Shown piece by piece: positions 44,842 through 53,761 of a stretch of DNA of 64,000 bases. This stretch comes from Alphaproteobacteria bacterium. GTDB lineage: Bacteria; Pseudomonadota; Alphaproteobacteria; SMXP01. The position numbers and the translations under genes are program-made. Under the pieces are notes generated by a model. It worked only from the letters and a program-made list of their open reading frames with translations. It made no database searches and was not told the origin of the DNA. The stretch covers positions 82,184-146,183 of the forward strand of contig JANQPV010000021.1 in the NCBI GenBank assembly GCA_028285305.1, read 5' to 3'. Positions within the stretch are counted from its first letter, which is position 1, and each line of letters opens with the position of its first letter.

Positions 44842-45691
44842 GACGGGCGAAGAAGAAACCACCGGCCATGAGTGGGATGGGATTCGGGAGCTCAACAATC
44901 CGCTGCCGCGGTGGTGGTTGATTATATTCTATGCCACGATCGTGTGGGCGGTCGTCTATTGGATCTTTATGCCGGCCTGGCCTGGTATTACCGGTTACAC
45001 GAAGGGTCTGCGCAACCATTCGGAACGGGAGAATGTCGCTGTCGCGTTGCAGCAACTCGAATCAAGCCGGGTGGAGTTTGCCCAGCGGCTGCTGGCGGCG
45101 CCCTCATTGCGGGCGATCGAATCCGATCCGGACCTCTTGCAGTATGCGCGTGCTGCTGGCGAATCGCTCTTTGGCGATAATTGTGCCACGTGCCACGGTG
45201 TCGGTGGCCAAGGATTTGTCGGCTACCCCAATCTGGTCGACGATGAGTGGATATGGGGTGGCACTTTGGATGACATTCAAACTACGCTGCGCGTGGGCAG
45301 GCGCTCCGATCACCCGGAAACGACTTACACGGAGATGTTGGCCTATGGCCAGGATGGTCTCTTAACTCCGGCAGAGGTCAACGACTTAACCGATTACGTT
45401 CTCAGTCTGTCTGGACAACTCCATGACCCGGAGGCCAGGGCGCGGGCCGAGGAAGTTTATCAAACTCAGTGCGTCTCCTGCCACGGGGTGGACGGAACGG
45501 GCGACCGGGAACAGGGCGCACCGAATCTGACCGATGCCATCTGGCTGTATGGCGGCGAGCGGTCCGCTATTTGGGAAACCTTGTGGTATGGACGGGCGGG
45601 TGTCATGCCGTCGTTCGAAGGCCGTCTTAGCGAGGACCAAATTGCCGCGCTTGCGGTCTATGTTCACACTTTAGGAGGCGGTGAGGACTGA
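44822..45691 (+). CDS. ccoP: cbb3-type cytochrome c oxidase subunit III (di-haem)
   Basis: A 289-residue di-haem cytochrome. The N-terminal cytoplasmic segment contains the family motif HEWDGIRELNNPLPRWW near 14-30, followed by a membrane helix (about 31-50). The periplasmic part holds two haem sites, CATCH (Cys121) and CVSCH (Cys217). It accepts electrons from cytochrome c and gives them to CcoO. Its start overlaps ccoQ. Confidence 0.95.
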   Translation: MAAPNNETGEEETTGHEWDGIRELNNPLPRWWLIIFYATIVWAVVYWIFMPAWPGITGYTKGLRNHSERENVAVALQQLESSRVEFAQRLLAAPSLRAIESDPDLLQYARAAGESLFGDNCATCHGVGGQGFVGYPNLVDDEWIWGGTLDDIQTTLRVGRRSDHPETTYTEMLAYGQDGLLTPAEVNDLTDYVLSLSGQLHDPEARARAEEVYQTQCVSCHGVDGTGDREQGAPNLTDAIWLYGGERSAIWETLWYGRAGVMPSFEGRLSEDQIAALAVYVHTLGGGED

Positions 45692-45705
45692 CCCCGTTTT
45701 CTTTA

Positions 45706-47196
45706 ATGGATGTACCAAGCCCCACCTCTCAAGCGAGTACCAGCGCGTCGGTTGCAGCCTATGACGTAGAGGCGGTGAACAGCGCCTCTCACCGCGACCT
45801 TTATCAGAAGCGTGAGCCAATCTATCCCAAGCTGGTCCATGGCCGCTTCCGCTTATTGAAATGGTCCGTGTTGGTTGTAACCTTGGGCATCTATTATCTC
45901 TTGCCGTGGGTGCGTTGGCCAAGGGGGGCGGGCGAACCCGACCAGGCGGTGTTGGTGGATTTTTCCGGCAGCCGCTTCTATTTCTTCTTTATCGAGATTT
46001 GGCCGAGCGAGCTTTATTACGTGACGGGTCTGCTCATTTTGGCGGCTCTTGGGCTCTTCCTCGCGACCGCTCTGTTCGGCCGGGTGTGGTGCGGATATAC
46101 GTGCCCACAGACGGTTTGGACGGATCTTTTTATTGCGGTTGAACGATTGATCGAAGGAGACCGCAACAAACGCATCAAGCTCGCCAACTCACCCTGGAGC
46201 CGCGAGAAGATCTTGAAGAAAGCCGCCAAGCACGGACTGTGGCTTCTCATTGCGGCCGCCACCGGCGGCGCGTGGATCTTTTATTTTCATGATGCTCCAA
46301 CCGTTTTTCCGCAAGTGTTTCAGGGGACCGCTCCGGTTTCCGCCTATATCTTTCTCGGTGTGCTGACGTTTACGACGTACTCGCTGGCAGGCACGATGCG
46401 CGAGCAAGTGTGCACCTATATGTGCCCGTGGCCTCGCATTCAAGCGGCGCTGACGGACGATGAAACGCTGCAAGTGACGTACCGCCATGTTCGAGGGGAA
46501 CCGCGGGGCGCGCACAAAAAGGGTGAATCTTGGGAGGGACGCGGCGACTGCGTCGACTGCCGTGCTTGCATTGCCGCCTGTCCCATGGGGATTGATATTC
46601 GAGACGGCGCGCAACTGGAGTGTATCAACTGTGCGCTCTGCATTGATGCCTGTGATGATATCATGCGCAAAGTTGGCCGTCCCACAGGCCTTATTGCTTA
46701 CGACACCGACAATAACCTCATGCGAGCCAAACGCGGGGAAAAGAGAAGGCTCAACATTTTTCGGCCGCGAACGGCGCTTTATGCGTTCGTGCTTGCTTTT
46801 GTTGCCGCGCTTATGGTGTTCGGTCTGTCGTCCCGGTCCACCTTTGAGGTGAACGTCTTAAGGGATCGCACGCCGCCCTTTGTTCTGCTGTCGGATGGAT
46901 CCGTGCGCAACCGGTACACCGTCAAGATCGTGAACAAGGACAACGCCGTACGGAATTTCACTGTTGCCGTCCGAGGCGAAATGGATCTGGAGCTATCGGC
47001 CGTTGGGGTGCCGTCGAATGGGCGGTCCGTCACGGTCCCCGTGAATGGAGATGCGATTCGTTCGCTGCGCGTGTTCTTGACCAAGAGTCCAAATCAAAGC
47101 GTTGCAGGAAAAGTACCGCTTGTTGTGCATGTCACTGACCAGGAAACGGGCGTAACTTCCGATAATGAGACGGTTTTTCTAACGGGAGCGAGATGA
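45706..47196 (+). CDS. ccoG: Cytochrome c oxidase accessory protein CcoG (RdxA/FixG)
   Basis: A 496-residue membrane protein with five helices. It has the segment WCGYTCPQTVW near 128-140 and two [4Fe-4S] clusters in GDCVDCRACIAACPMGID near 280-297 and LECINCALCIDACDD near 303-317. The C-terminal Ig-like FixG domain (about 385-496) faces the periplasm. CcoG reduces copper during cbb3 assembly in other bacteria. It begins 14 bases after ccoP and its stop overlaps the ccoH start. Confidence 0.95.
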   Translation: MDVPSPTSQASTSASVAAYDVEAVNSASHRDLYQKREPIYPKLVHGRFRLLKWSVLVVTLGIYYLLPWVRWPRGAGEPDQAVLVDFSGSRFYFFFIEIWPSELYYVTGLLILAALGLFLATALFGRVWCGYTCPQTVWTDLFIAVERLIEGDRNKRIKLANSPWSREKILKKAAKHGLWLLIAAATGGAWIFYFHDAPTVFPQVFQGTAPVSAYIFLGVLTFTTYSLAGTMREQVCTYMCPWPRIQAALTDDETLQVTYRHVRGEPRGAHKKGESWEGRGDCVDCRACIAACPMGIDIRDGAQLECINCALCIDACDDIMRKVGRPTGLIAYDTDNNLMRAKRGEKRRLNIFRPRTALYAFVLAFVAALMVFGLSSRSTFEVNVLRDRTPPFVLLSDGSVRNRYTVKIVNKDNAVRNFTVAVRGEMDLELSAVGVPSNGRSVTVPVNGDAIRSLRVFLTKSPNQSVAGKVPLVVHVTDQETGVTSDNETVFLTGAR

Positions 47197-47684
47197 TCAT
47201 GGAGGTTCAAACACTGTCAGGCCGCCACGTGCTTTTTGCACTCCTTGCCTTTTTTGGGGTCATTTTTGCGGCGAACTCGGCGTTCGTTTATTTGGCCGTC
47301 AGTTCCTTCCCGGGAGAACATGAAGAAAAGTCATATCTGCAAGGACTACACTATAACGAACGGCTTGATCGGCGTGCAGAACAAAACGCGCTCGGATGGT
47401 CGGCCTCAATTGTCCGTGCCGAGCTTCAAGATGATGTCCTGATCATTGAAATGGTTTTTACCGACGGTGATGGGCGGGCTCTGTCCGATTTAGAGATAAA
47501 AGGGACCCTGTCAAGATCCGTGGACGATGAATCGGATACGTCGTTAACCTTTGCGCCTTTAGGCAACGGGCGCTATCGGGCTGAGGCCGTCAACGCGAGC
47601 TTTGGGCTGTGGAGGTTCTTTGCTCTCGCCCGGTCAAAGAGCGAGAGTGTTTTCGAGCTTGATACGAAGATTGTCGTGCAATGA
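47193..47684 (+). CDS. ccoH: cbb3 oxidase assembly protein FixH/CcoH
   Basis: A 163-residue protein with one N-terminal helix (about 11-33) and a periplasmic domain of the FixH family (YNERLDRRAEQNALGWSASI near 51-70). It helps assemble the cbb3 oxidase and interacts with CcoN or CcoI. It overlaps ccoG (ATGA) upstream and ccoI (four bases) downstream. ATG at 47199, two codons later, is an alternative start. Confidence 0.93.
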   Translation: MIMEVQTLSGRHVLFALLAFFGVIFAANSAFVYLAVSSFPGEHEEKSYLQGLHYNERLDRRAEQNALGWSASIVRAELQDDVLIIEMVFTDGDGRALSDLEIKGTLSRSVDDESDTSLTFAPLGNGRYRAEAVNASFGLWRFFALARSKSESVFELDTKIVVQ

Positions 47685-49960
47685 GCATTTCCTCTACGGA
47701 CTTTGAGGGGACGGGGCGCGGTTGCCCCAGCGGTTTGGAACCGGCAACCGATGACCCCGATGGGGGAGCCGCCCCGCTCTCGATTGCGGACCCTGCACCG
47801 TTTGTCCGTACCAAAGGGGGGCGGTCGTACCTAGAATTGGCCGTGTTCGGAGCGCGGTGCGCGGGGTGCATCAGTAAGATCGAGGGGGCTATGCGGTCTT
47901 TTCCCGGCATGGAAACCGCACGGCTGAGCTTGTCCACTGGCAGGCTGACTCTGGGATGGTCGGGCTCCGCGATCGCGCCAGCGGACGTCGTTGAGCGCCT
48001 GCAGAGCTTGGGCTATCGCACGAAGCCTTACGATTCTAAGTCCGACATTGACGACGCGGATGCCTATGGTCGGCAATTGTTGCTTTGCCTTGCTGTTGCC
48101 GGCTTCGCGACCGCCAATATCATGTTGCTGTCCATCGCGGTTTGGGCGGGCAGCGATGGGGAAATGGGACCGGGGACCCGAGGGTTTATGCATCTGGTAT
48201 CGGCGATGATCGCCATTCCTGCTGTTGCCTTTGCGGGCCGGCCATTTTTTGCGTCGGCTTTTGACGCCTTAAAAGTCCGCCATGTGAATATGGATGTTCC
48301 CATCTCGCTTGCGGTGATCTTGGCCACTGGTCTCAGTTTGTATGAAGCGGCAAGGGGAGGGCACGAGGCCTATTTCGATGCTGCTGTTATGCTGTTGTTC
48401 TTTTTGTTGATTGGCCGCTATCTGGATCACCGCCTGCGTGCACGGGCAAGAAGTGCAGCGCGTGATCTGATTGCTCTTCAGGCAACGACGGCCCATCGTT
48501 TGTTGGCGGATGGAACCCTGGAAGTGGTTTCTGCACGGGACCTTGTGCCCGGGGACCGGGTCTTGCTCAGCCCCGGCGATCGAGCGCCGGTGGACGGTAA
48601 GATCATGGAAGGCCGTTCGTCCGTCGATATGTCCCTTGTCACGGGGGAAAGCGAACCGGTCACACTGGACGCCGGTGCAGGCGTCCAGGCCGGCGTACTA
48701 AATCTCTCTGCGCAAATTGTCATGGAGGCGGAAAAAAGCGCGGATGACTCTCTGATAGCGGAGCTTAGCCGGCTGATCGAAGCGGGCGAACAGGGAAAGG
48801 GCAAATATGTAAGGCTCGCCGATAAAGCGGCGTCTATCTACGTTCCCGTTGTCCATACTCTGGCCCTCGGAACGTTTGTGATTTGGTACTTCTTTTTGAA
48901 TGCAGGCTTCAATGTGGCGCTTCTTAACGCAGTGGCGCTCTTGATCATCACATGTCCGTGTGCGTTGGGATTGGCGACCCCGGCGGTGCAAATCGTAGCA
49001 ACGGGCCGATTGTTCCGCTCCGGTATTCTCGTGAAGTCCGGTGATGCCCTTGAACGCTTGGCGGAAGTTGACCAGTTCGTCTTCGACAAGACCGGCACTC
49101 TGACCCATGGAGACATGCGTGTTCTGAATGGGGATCAAATTGACAAAGACGTATTGCAGGATGCGGCTTCCCTTGCGCGCATAAGCCGGCATCCTTTGTC
49201 CCGGGCCATCGTCGCTGTGGCGGGATCTGGCAAGGCGGCTCCCAATGCAATTGAACAGGACGGGTTTGGCATTGAAGGCCAGGTTCGAGGGGAGACAGCG
49301 CGTCTTGGCAAGGCTGAATGGGTTGGCGCTCAAGATCATGAGGGATGGCGTGGAGGACCGGTGACGTGGTATCGGCGCGGGATCGAAAAACCGATCTGCT
49401 TCCGATTCCATGACCAGCTGCGCGAAGATGCACAACATGTGGTCAAGGATTTCGTGGCGGCGGGCAAGGGCGTGAGTGTTCTTTCAGGCGATCGAAAAGA
49501 GACTGTCGGACATGTTGCTTCGCAATTGGGCGTGGCTCACTGGTTTGCAGAAACCGTCCCACAAGAAAAAGTGAATATACTGAATAAACTGAAAGATGAG
49601 GGTTCATTGGTGGCCATGGTCGGAGATGGTCTCAATGATGGTCCCTCACTTGCGGCAGCCCATGTTTCTCTTTCTCCGGGTACCGCGGCAGATGCCAGTC
49701 AAGCGGCAGCTGACTTTGTTTATCAGGGTTCGTCTCTTGGTCCGGTTAAGCTTGCCTATGACGTCGCGCGGCTTGCGAAACGCCGGGTTCTTGAGAATTT
49801 TGGCTTTGCGGCCTGTTACAATGCTGTGGCTGTTCCTTTAGCCGCGCTTGGATTCGTAACGCCCCTCATTGCCGCGCTCGCTATGTCGGGTTCTTCGCTT
49901 GTGGTTACTCTGAACGCCTTACGTTTGTCGACTTCACGAAGAGGGGAGGCGCAGCCATGA
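47681..49960 (+). CDS. ccoI: Copper-transporting P-type ATPase CcoI (FixI)
   Basis: A 759-residue P1B-type ATPase that delivers copper to the cbb3 CuB site. It has an N-terminal heavy-metal-associated domain with CAGC near 65-68, then eight helices with the transmembrane metal motif CPC (Cys425-Cys427, in CPCALGLATPAVQ). The phosphorylation motif is DKTGTLT (Asp469), followed by a TGES loop near 324 and a MVGDGLNDGPSL hinge near 645. The CcoI subgroup has the CPC motif and is encoded with ccoGHS. Overlaps ccoH and ccoS by four bases. Confidence 0.95.
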   Translation: MSISSTDFEGTGRGCPSGLEPATDDPDGGAAPLSIADPAPFVRTKGGRSYLELAVFGARCAGCISKIEGAMRSFPGMETARLSLSTGRLTLGWSGSAIAPADVVERLQSLGYRTKPYDSKSDIDDADAYGRQLLLCLAVAGFATANIMLLSIAVWAGSDGEMGPGTRGFMHLVSAMIAIPAVAFAGRPFFASAFDALKVRHVNMDVPISLAVILATGLSLYEAARGGHEAYFDAAVMLLFFLLIGRYLDHRLRARARSAARDLIALQATTAHRLLADGTLEVVSARDLVPGDRVLLSPGDRAPVDGKIMEGRSSVDMSLVTGESEPVTLDAGAGVQAGVLNLSAQIVMEAEKSADDSLIAELSRLIEAGEQGKGKYVRLADKAASIYVPVVHTLALGTFVIWYFFLNAGFNVALLNAVALLIITCPCALGLATPAVQIVATGRLFRSGILVKSGDALERLAEVDQFVFDKTGTLTHGDMRVLNGDQIDKDVLQDAASLARISRHPLSRAIVAVAGSGKAAPNAIEQDGFGIEGQVRGETARLGKAEWVGAQDHEGWRGGPVTWYRRGIEKPICFRFHDQLREDAQHVVKDFVAAGKGVSVLSGDRKETVGHVASQLGVAHWFAETVPQEKVNILNKLKDEGSLVAMVGDGLNDGPSLAAAHVSLSPGTAADASQAAADFVYQGSSLGPVKLAYDVARLAKRRVLENFGFAACYNAVAVPLAALGFVTPLIAALAMSGSSLVVTLNALRLSTSRRGEAQP

Positions 49961-50115
49961 GTGTCCTCTTGTTCTTGATTCCCTTAGCCCTCGTTTTAGG
50001 GGCGGGAGCCCTTGCGGCATTCTTTTGGGCGCTCACGTCGGGCCAATTTGAAGACCCCGATGGCGCCGCCGAGCGTATCTTGCTCGATGATGATTTGACG
50101 CCTGAGGACGATTAG
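49957..50115 (+). CDS. ccoS: cbb3 oxidase maturation protein CcoS
   Basis: A 52-residue protein with one helix (residues 4-26: LLFLIPLALVLGAGALAAFFW) followed by the family signature GQFEDPDGAAERIL near 31-44. CcoS is needed for cofactor insertion into the oxidase. It starts in the stop codon of ccoI (ATGA) and its own end overlaps the convergent DUF2189 gene by four bases. Confidence 0.94.
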   Translation: MSVLLFLIPLALVLGAGALAAFFWALTSGQFEDPDGAAERILLDDDLTPEDD

Positions 50116-50879
50116 GGATTGGCTCGGATGTCCTTGTAGGCGTGCCATGTGGCGTGACCCAGAAGGGGAAATGCAATCGCCAACCCAATAAATGCGGCAC
50201 CAATTCCAATGGCCGTCACAACCACGATCAGCCAAGCCCACAAAAGCATGGGCCAAAAATTCTCTTTGACGACATTGATGCTCGTGATGATGGCTGAAAA
50301 TGCATCTGAGTCTTCGTTCATCAGCATCGGAATGGAAATGACTGTCGCACTGTAAATCGCGAAGGCAATGAATGCGCCAATCACCGTTCCGAGCGCGAGC
50401 ATGGACAGGCCGCTGGGGGTCGTGAACGCAAAGGAGACAAACTCACTCAACGGCTGATAGTCGCCCAAAATGAAGAGGGCATAGAGGAGCGTAGCGATAC
50501 GAACCCAAACCAGTAACGCCAGTAAGAGGAAGACGCCCATCAGATAGATGTGCAGCGGCGACTTCGTTTGGACAAAGATGAGTCGGCCGAATGAAATGCG
50601 GTCCCCATTTTCCAATCGGCGACTGATTTCATAAAGGCTTACCGCGTAGATCGGGCCGACGAGAACGAACGCGCTGAATGCTATGGGGATCAGGGACGAA
50701 TTGCCGGTTTGCCACAGAAACCAAAGGATACCGCTTCCTACGATGACGACTGTGAGCCCGACGGACAGGCTGTAGAGCGGGGCACTTGTTAAGTCTTTCC
50801 ATCCTTTCGCCAGCCAGGTCCAGGGTGCGTCCAAAGAAACTGTTGCTTTGCCGGTAGGTGCTGTCTCAAGTGTGCTCAT
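50112..50879 (-). CDS. DUF2189-family membrane protein
   Basis: A 255-residue integral membrane protein with about six helices. The family opening is PWTWLAKGWKDLTSAPLYSLSVGL near 20-43, and a cytoplasmic charged loop follows near 85-100. The DUF2189 family has no known function but is often encoded beside cco genes in Alphaproteobacteria. It converges on ccoS and its stop overlaps it by four bases. It lies 10 bases downstream of the minus-strand quinone reductase and may be co-transcribed with it. Confidence 0.85.
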   Translation of the reverse strand: MSTLETAPTGKATVSLDAPWTWLAKGWKDLTSAPLYSLSVGLTVVIVGSGILWFLWQTGNSSLIPIAFSAFVLVGPIYAVSLYEISRRLENGDRISFGRLIFVQTKSPLHIYLMGVFLLLALLVWVRIATLLYALFILGDYQPLSEFVSFAFTTPSGLSMLALGTVIGAFIAFAIYSATVISIPMLMNEDSDAFSAIITSINVVKENFWPMLLWAWLIVVVTAIGIGAAFIGLAIAFPLLGHATWHAYKDIRANP

Positions 50880-50889
50880 CTTCCGTCCG

Positions 50890-51474
50890 CTACTTTCCGC
50901 GTTCTCCCAATTTCCGCATCTTGTCTAAATGGTCCAGATACTCGGACTTTGACATGGACCCAACCCCGCCGATCAGGGTGTCGTGGATTGGCTTGAACCC
51001 TGCCATTCCCAATATTGCAGTTTCAAAGCTTTTCACGCCATGGGCGCCAAACAATGTGCGGTAGGCAAGCGCCGGCATGCCCATCGTCACAATTACGCGC
51101 GCGGAGCGGCCTTTGAACATCTTTCTCGGCCAACCTCCTTCTTCGCTCGAAGCAAGCGCAAACTCGTTTCGGCTCAGCTGTTCGAAGAAGGATTTTACCA
51201 ATGCGGGCATTGTACCCAACCAGAGGGGATAAACCACCACAAGGTGGTCGGCTTGTTTCACATGGGCTTGTGCATCGCGGATGAGTGTTGGAGGGGGCGT
51301 TTCGAAATCCTTTGGGTCAAGCAGATAGGGGATTTCTATTTCGGACAAAATGATGGTCTTTACACGGTAGTCTGCGGAGCGCGCACCTTCGGCGTATGAG
51401 TCCGCTAGAGCATAGCAGAAATGGCTATGATCCGTATGAGGATGGCCTTGAATGATACAAATGTTTTTGCTCAT
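50890..51474 (-). CDS. NAD(P)H:quinone oxidoreductase (flavodoxin-like fold)
   Basis: A 194-residue FMN/FAD enzyme of the MdaB/NQO1 type. It has the opening NICIIQGHPHTDHSHFCYAL with the flavin-phosphate loop GHP near 8-10, and VVYPLWLGTMPALVKSFFEQ near 79-98, the family's second flavin-binding block. The ATG at 51474 fits the family start; the upstream MIGRDPGEE residues do not, so the longer frame was rejected. It reduces quinones by two electrons in the cytoplasm. It is divergent from the host-attachment-like gene, with an FNR box between. Confidence 0.86.
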   Translation of the reverse strand: MSKNICIIQGHPHTDHSHFCYALADSYAEGARSADYRVKTIILSEIEIPYLLDPKDFETPPPTLIRDAQAHVKQADHLVVVYPLWLGTMPALVKSFFEQLSRNEFALASSEEGGWPRKMFKGRSARVIVTMGMPALAYRTLFGAHGVKSFETAILGMAGFKPIHDTLIGGVGSMSKSEYLDHLDKMRKLGERGK

Positions 51475-51551
51475 TTCCTCGCCCGGGTCCCGCCCGATCA
51501 TTTGTCTCGATTCAACTCTGTCAAGGGTGGCTCGCCAGGCAGCGACCAGCC

Positions 51552-51565
51552 TTGACCCAAATCAA
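51552..51565. promoter_or_regulatory. FNR/FixK box
   Basis: TTGACCCAAATCAA fits TTGAY-N4-RTCAA. A TATTCT -10-like hexamer at 51587-51592 sits 21 bases downstream on the plus strand, close to the 22 bases of a class II site. This would give a start near 51599 and a 22-base leader for the gene starting at 51621. Confidence 0.8.
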
Positions 51566-51620
51566 ACCTTCTCCATGATGCATCTCTATTCTTTGATTGC
51601 AAATGAGCGATGGTGGCAAA

Positions 51621-52070
51621 ATGTTGGGTCCAAAGAGAAAGACGTGGTTTTTTGTTGGAGACGGGTTAACGGCAGAGATCCTGGAACGCGAGGGCTTTAA
51701 GGGAGCGGTTCGTGTTGTCGCCCAATGGCAAAACGACCAGAGCCGCCTGTTGGATCGCGACCTGGGCGATGATCGCCAAGGCCGGGGACAGAAGTTGGCA
51801 TCCGGCAACCGATTTGCCAGGGAGCGAAAGTCGGAGCATGATCGTCTGGAAGACCAATTTATCGACACGTGCGGCGAATTCATAAACGAAGGTGCGAACG
51901 CGTTCGAGCAACTCGTTCTGGTCGCACCTCCACGCGCTCTCGGCGTTCTCCGTAAGCGCCTAAACAGAGTCGTGTCGCAAAAACTCCTTACAACGATCGA
52001 TAAAGACTTTACGAAGCTATCACATCAGGACCTTTGGCAGCAGTTGGAAGATCAAATCGAGCGCTGGTAA
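51621..52070 (+). CDS. Host attachment-like protein
   Basis: A 149-residue protein of the family annotated host attachment protein. It has the start MLGPKRKTWFFVGDG near 1-15 and the LVLVAPPRALGVLRKRL segment near 97-113, typical of the family. The family name comes from plant-associated bacteria, and its biochemical role is unclear; an eRF1/baeRF-like fold has been proposed. The ATG at 51621 was chosen because GGTGG lies 5 bases before it and family members begin here. It is linked to low-oxygen control by the box upstream. Confidence 0.78.
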   Translation: MLGPKRKTWFFVGDGLTAEILEREGFKGAVRVVAQWQNDQSRLLDRDLGDDRQGRGQKLASGNRFARERKSEHDRLEDQFIDTCGEFINEGANAFEQLVLVAPPRALGVLRKRLNRVVSQKLLTTIDKDFTKLSHQDLWQQLEDQIERW

Positions 52071-52072
52071 GT

Positions 52073-52747
52073 ATGGTTGATCCGCTCCATGAGGTCTTGC
52101 CGCGCCTTACTCTTCTAGGGCTGCTGGATGCGGACAATTACACCCCGATCTTATTGCTGCTTTTCATCCTTGCGAAGCCCCAAGGCGGCCGCGATGCCTT
52201 TTGGTTTACCGTGGGAGTGGTCGCGACTCAATTGGCCGGGGGTGCCTATATCGCGTCGGTCTTCGAGCGATATCGTGACTTGGATTCCTGGATCGTTGAT
52301 TGGATTACGGTCTTTGGTCAAATGGGGCTGGGCGGATTTTTGGTGTTGCTGTCCATCGTCTGGAGAGCCGAAAAGGCGGGTGGCCCTGACTTAGATGCGC
52401 TTGAAAGCATTGGTCATCGGCCAATCGTTTGGTTTGGAGTCGGTATTGCGATTGAACTCACAAAACTGCTGACAGGCGTTGTTTATGTAGAAGCGGTACA
52501 GACTATTCTGGCGGCAACGCCCGTCTTGCCATTCCAGGCTGGACTACTTTTGTACTTTAATCTGGTGGCGTTTTCACCGTTCATTCTGATTTGGCTGATT
52601 TACATTTTTGCGGGGTCCGCTCATCCGGAGAGACTTGCCCGTGTGCGGCATTGGTTGTTAAGGCATGAGCCAACCCTTATTCGCCTTGCACTTTTTGCTG
52701 TTGGCGTCTTTTTGATCCACAATGGCTATCGGTATGGGGCCAGTTAG
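52073..52747 (+). CDS. Polytopic membrane protein, possibly GAP/SfLAP-like
   Basis: A 224-residue membrane protein with six hydrophobic segments. The first contains DADNYTPILLLLFIL near 16-30, and the last is LALFAVGVFLIHNGYRYGAS at the C-terminus. This pattern recalls the LysE-superfamily/GAP (sulfolipid-addressing) proteins, but identity is not certain. The start is two bases after the upstream stop, so the two genes are coupled, and both may answer to the FNR box at 51552. Confidence 0.65.
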   Translation: MVDPLHEVLPRLTLLGLLDADNYTPILLLLFILAKPQGGRDAFWFTVGVVATQLAGGAYIASVFERYRDLDSWIVDWITVFGQMGLGGFLVLLSIVWRAEKAGGPDLDALESIGHRPIVWFGVGIAIELTKLLTGVVYVEAVQTILAATPVLPFQAGLLLYFNLVAFSPFILIWLIYIFAGSAHPERLARVRHWLLRHEPTLIRLALFAVGVFLIHNGYRYGAS

Positions 52748-53757
52748 GATCCGGTGAGATCGATCACCGCAGCCCCGTCAAGACGTCCAGCCCGCAAATC
52801 GTCTAAGGCGGAATTGGCCTTGCTCAAGTCGTACAGCCGCGTTGTGGTCTTCAGGCCAAGTGCAGGGGCGACCTGCAAGAACTCTTCTCCATCTTGACGG
52901 GTCAGGTTTGCTACAGATTTGATCTGTCGTTCTTCCCAAAGGTCCGCATAGGGAAAGGATGGGATGTCCGACATGTGAATGCCGGCGCATACCACGACAC
53001 CCGCTTTGTCGACCGCTCGCAGCGCTTGCGGGACAAGGTCGCCAACGGGCGCAAAGATGATCGCGCTCTTGAGTTTTTCTGGCGGCTTCTCGGTGCTGGC
53101 GCCGACCCACTCAGCCCCCAGATCTGATGCAAATGCCTGGGACTTGTGATCACCCGGCCGGGTGAATGCAAATACCCTTAAGCCTCGGGCCAGCGCAACT
53201 TGGGCGATGATATGGGCGGCGGCACCAAATCCATAGAGACCCAAACAATCGCCTCTGTTTAGGGGTTCTGCAGTCCGCAGAGAACGGTAGCCGATTAATC
53301 CAGCGCACATAAGGGGCGCAGCTTGCTCATCGGAAAATTCGTCCGGGATTGGAAAACAGAAGTTCGCATCTGCCACGGTGTATTCCGCAAAGCCTCCGTC
53401 CAGCGTGTATCCCGTGAATTTAGATGATGTGCACAAATTTTCTCTTCCGCTTTGGCAAAAGGAACACACCCCACATGTTTTCGCCAACCAGGGGACGCCG
53501 ACACGTTGACCCACGTCAAGAGACTCTACCTGCGCTCCACACGTTTCGATCGTACCGATGATTTCGTGACCGAGGATCAGGGGCAATTTTGGGTGCGGGA
53601 GTTCTCCGTCTGCCACATGGAGATCTGTTCTGCATACGGCGCATTTGTGTACGCGAATGAGCACTTGATCTGGGTTGGGGGTCGGCTTGGGAACGTTCTT
53701 CGCGCGCAGTGGTTGGCCCGGCTTCTCAAGAACCATTGCTTTCATATACTGGGGCAC
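52744..53757 (-). CDS. Zinc-dependent alcohol dehydrogenase
   Basis: A 337-residue medium-chain alcohol dehydrogenase of the AdhP-like class. The catalytic zinc site begins HKCAVCRTDLHVADGE near 34-49 with LILGHEIIG near 60, and the structural zinc has CGVCSFCQSGRENLC near 95-109. The nucleotide loop is LGLYGFGAAAHIIAQVAL near 165-182 (GFGAAA in place of GxGxxG). It oxidises or reduces small alcohols/aldehydes. It lies directly downstream of the acyl-CoA synthetase/acetyltransferase on the same strand (5-base gap), so both may respond to the FNR box at 56475. Confidence 0.9.
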   Translation of the reverse strand: MPQYMKAMVLEKPGQPLRAKNVPKPTPNPDQVLIRVHKCAVCRTDLHVADGELPHPKLPLILGHEIIGTIETCGAQVESLDVGQRVGVPWLAKTCGVCSFCQSGRENLCTSSKFTGYTLDGGFAEYTVADANFCFPIPDEFSDEQAAPLMCAGLIGYRSLRTAEPLNRGDCLGLYGFGAAAHIIAQVALARGLRVFAFTRPGDHKSQAFASDLGAEWVGASTEKPPEKLKSAIIFAPVGDLVPQALRAVDKAGVVVCAGIHMSDIPSFPYADLWEERQIKSVANLTRQDGEEFLQVAPALGLKTTTRLYDLSKANSALDDLRAGRLDGAAVIDLTGS

Positions 53758-53761
53758 AGCG

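Noticed and set aside
51621..52070. Phage origin suggested by the name host attachment protein
   Set aside because: The family is chromosomal in many Proteobacteria and no phage genes are near.
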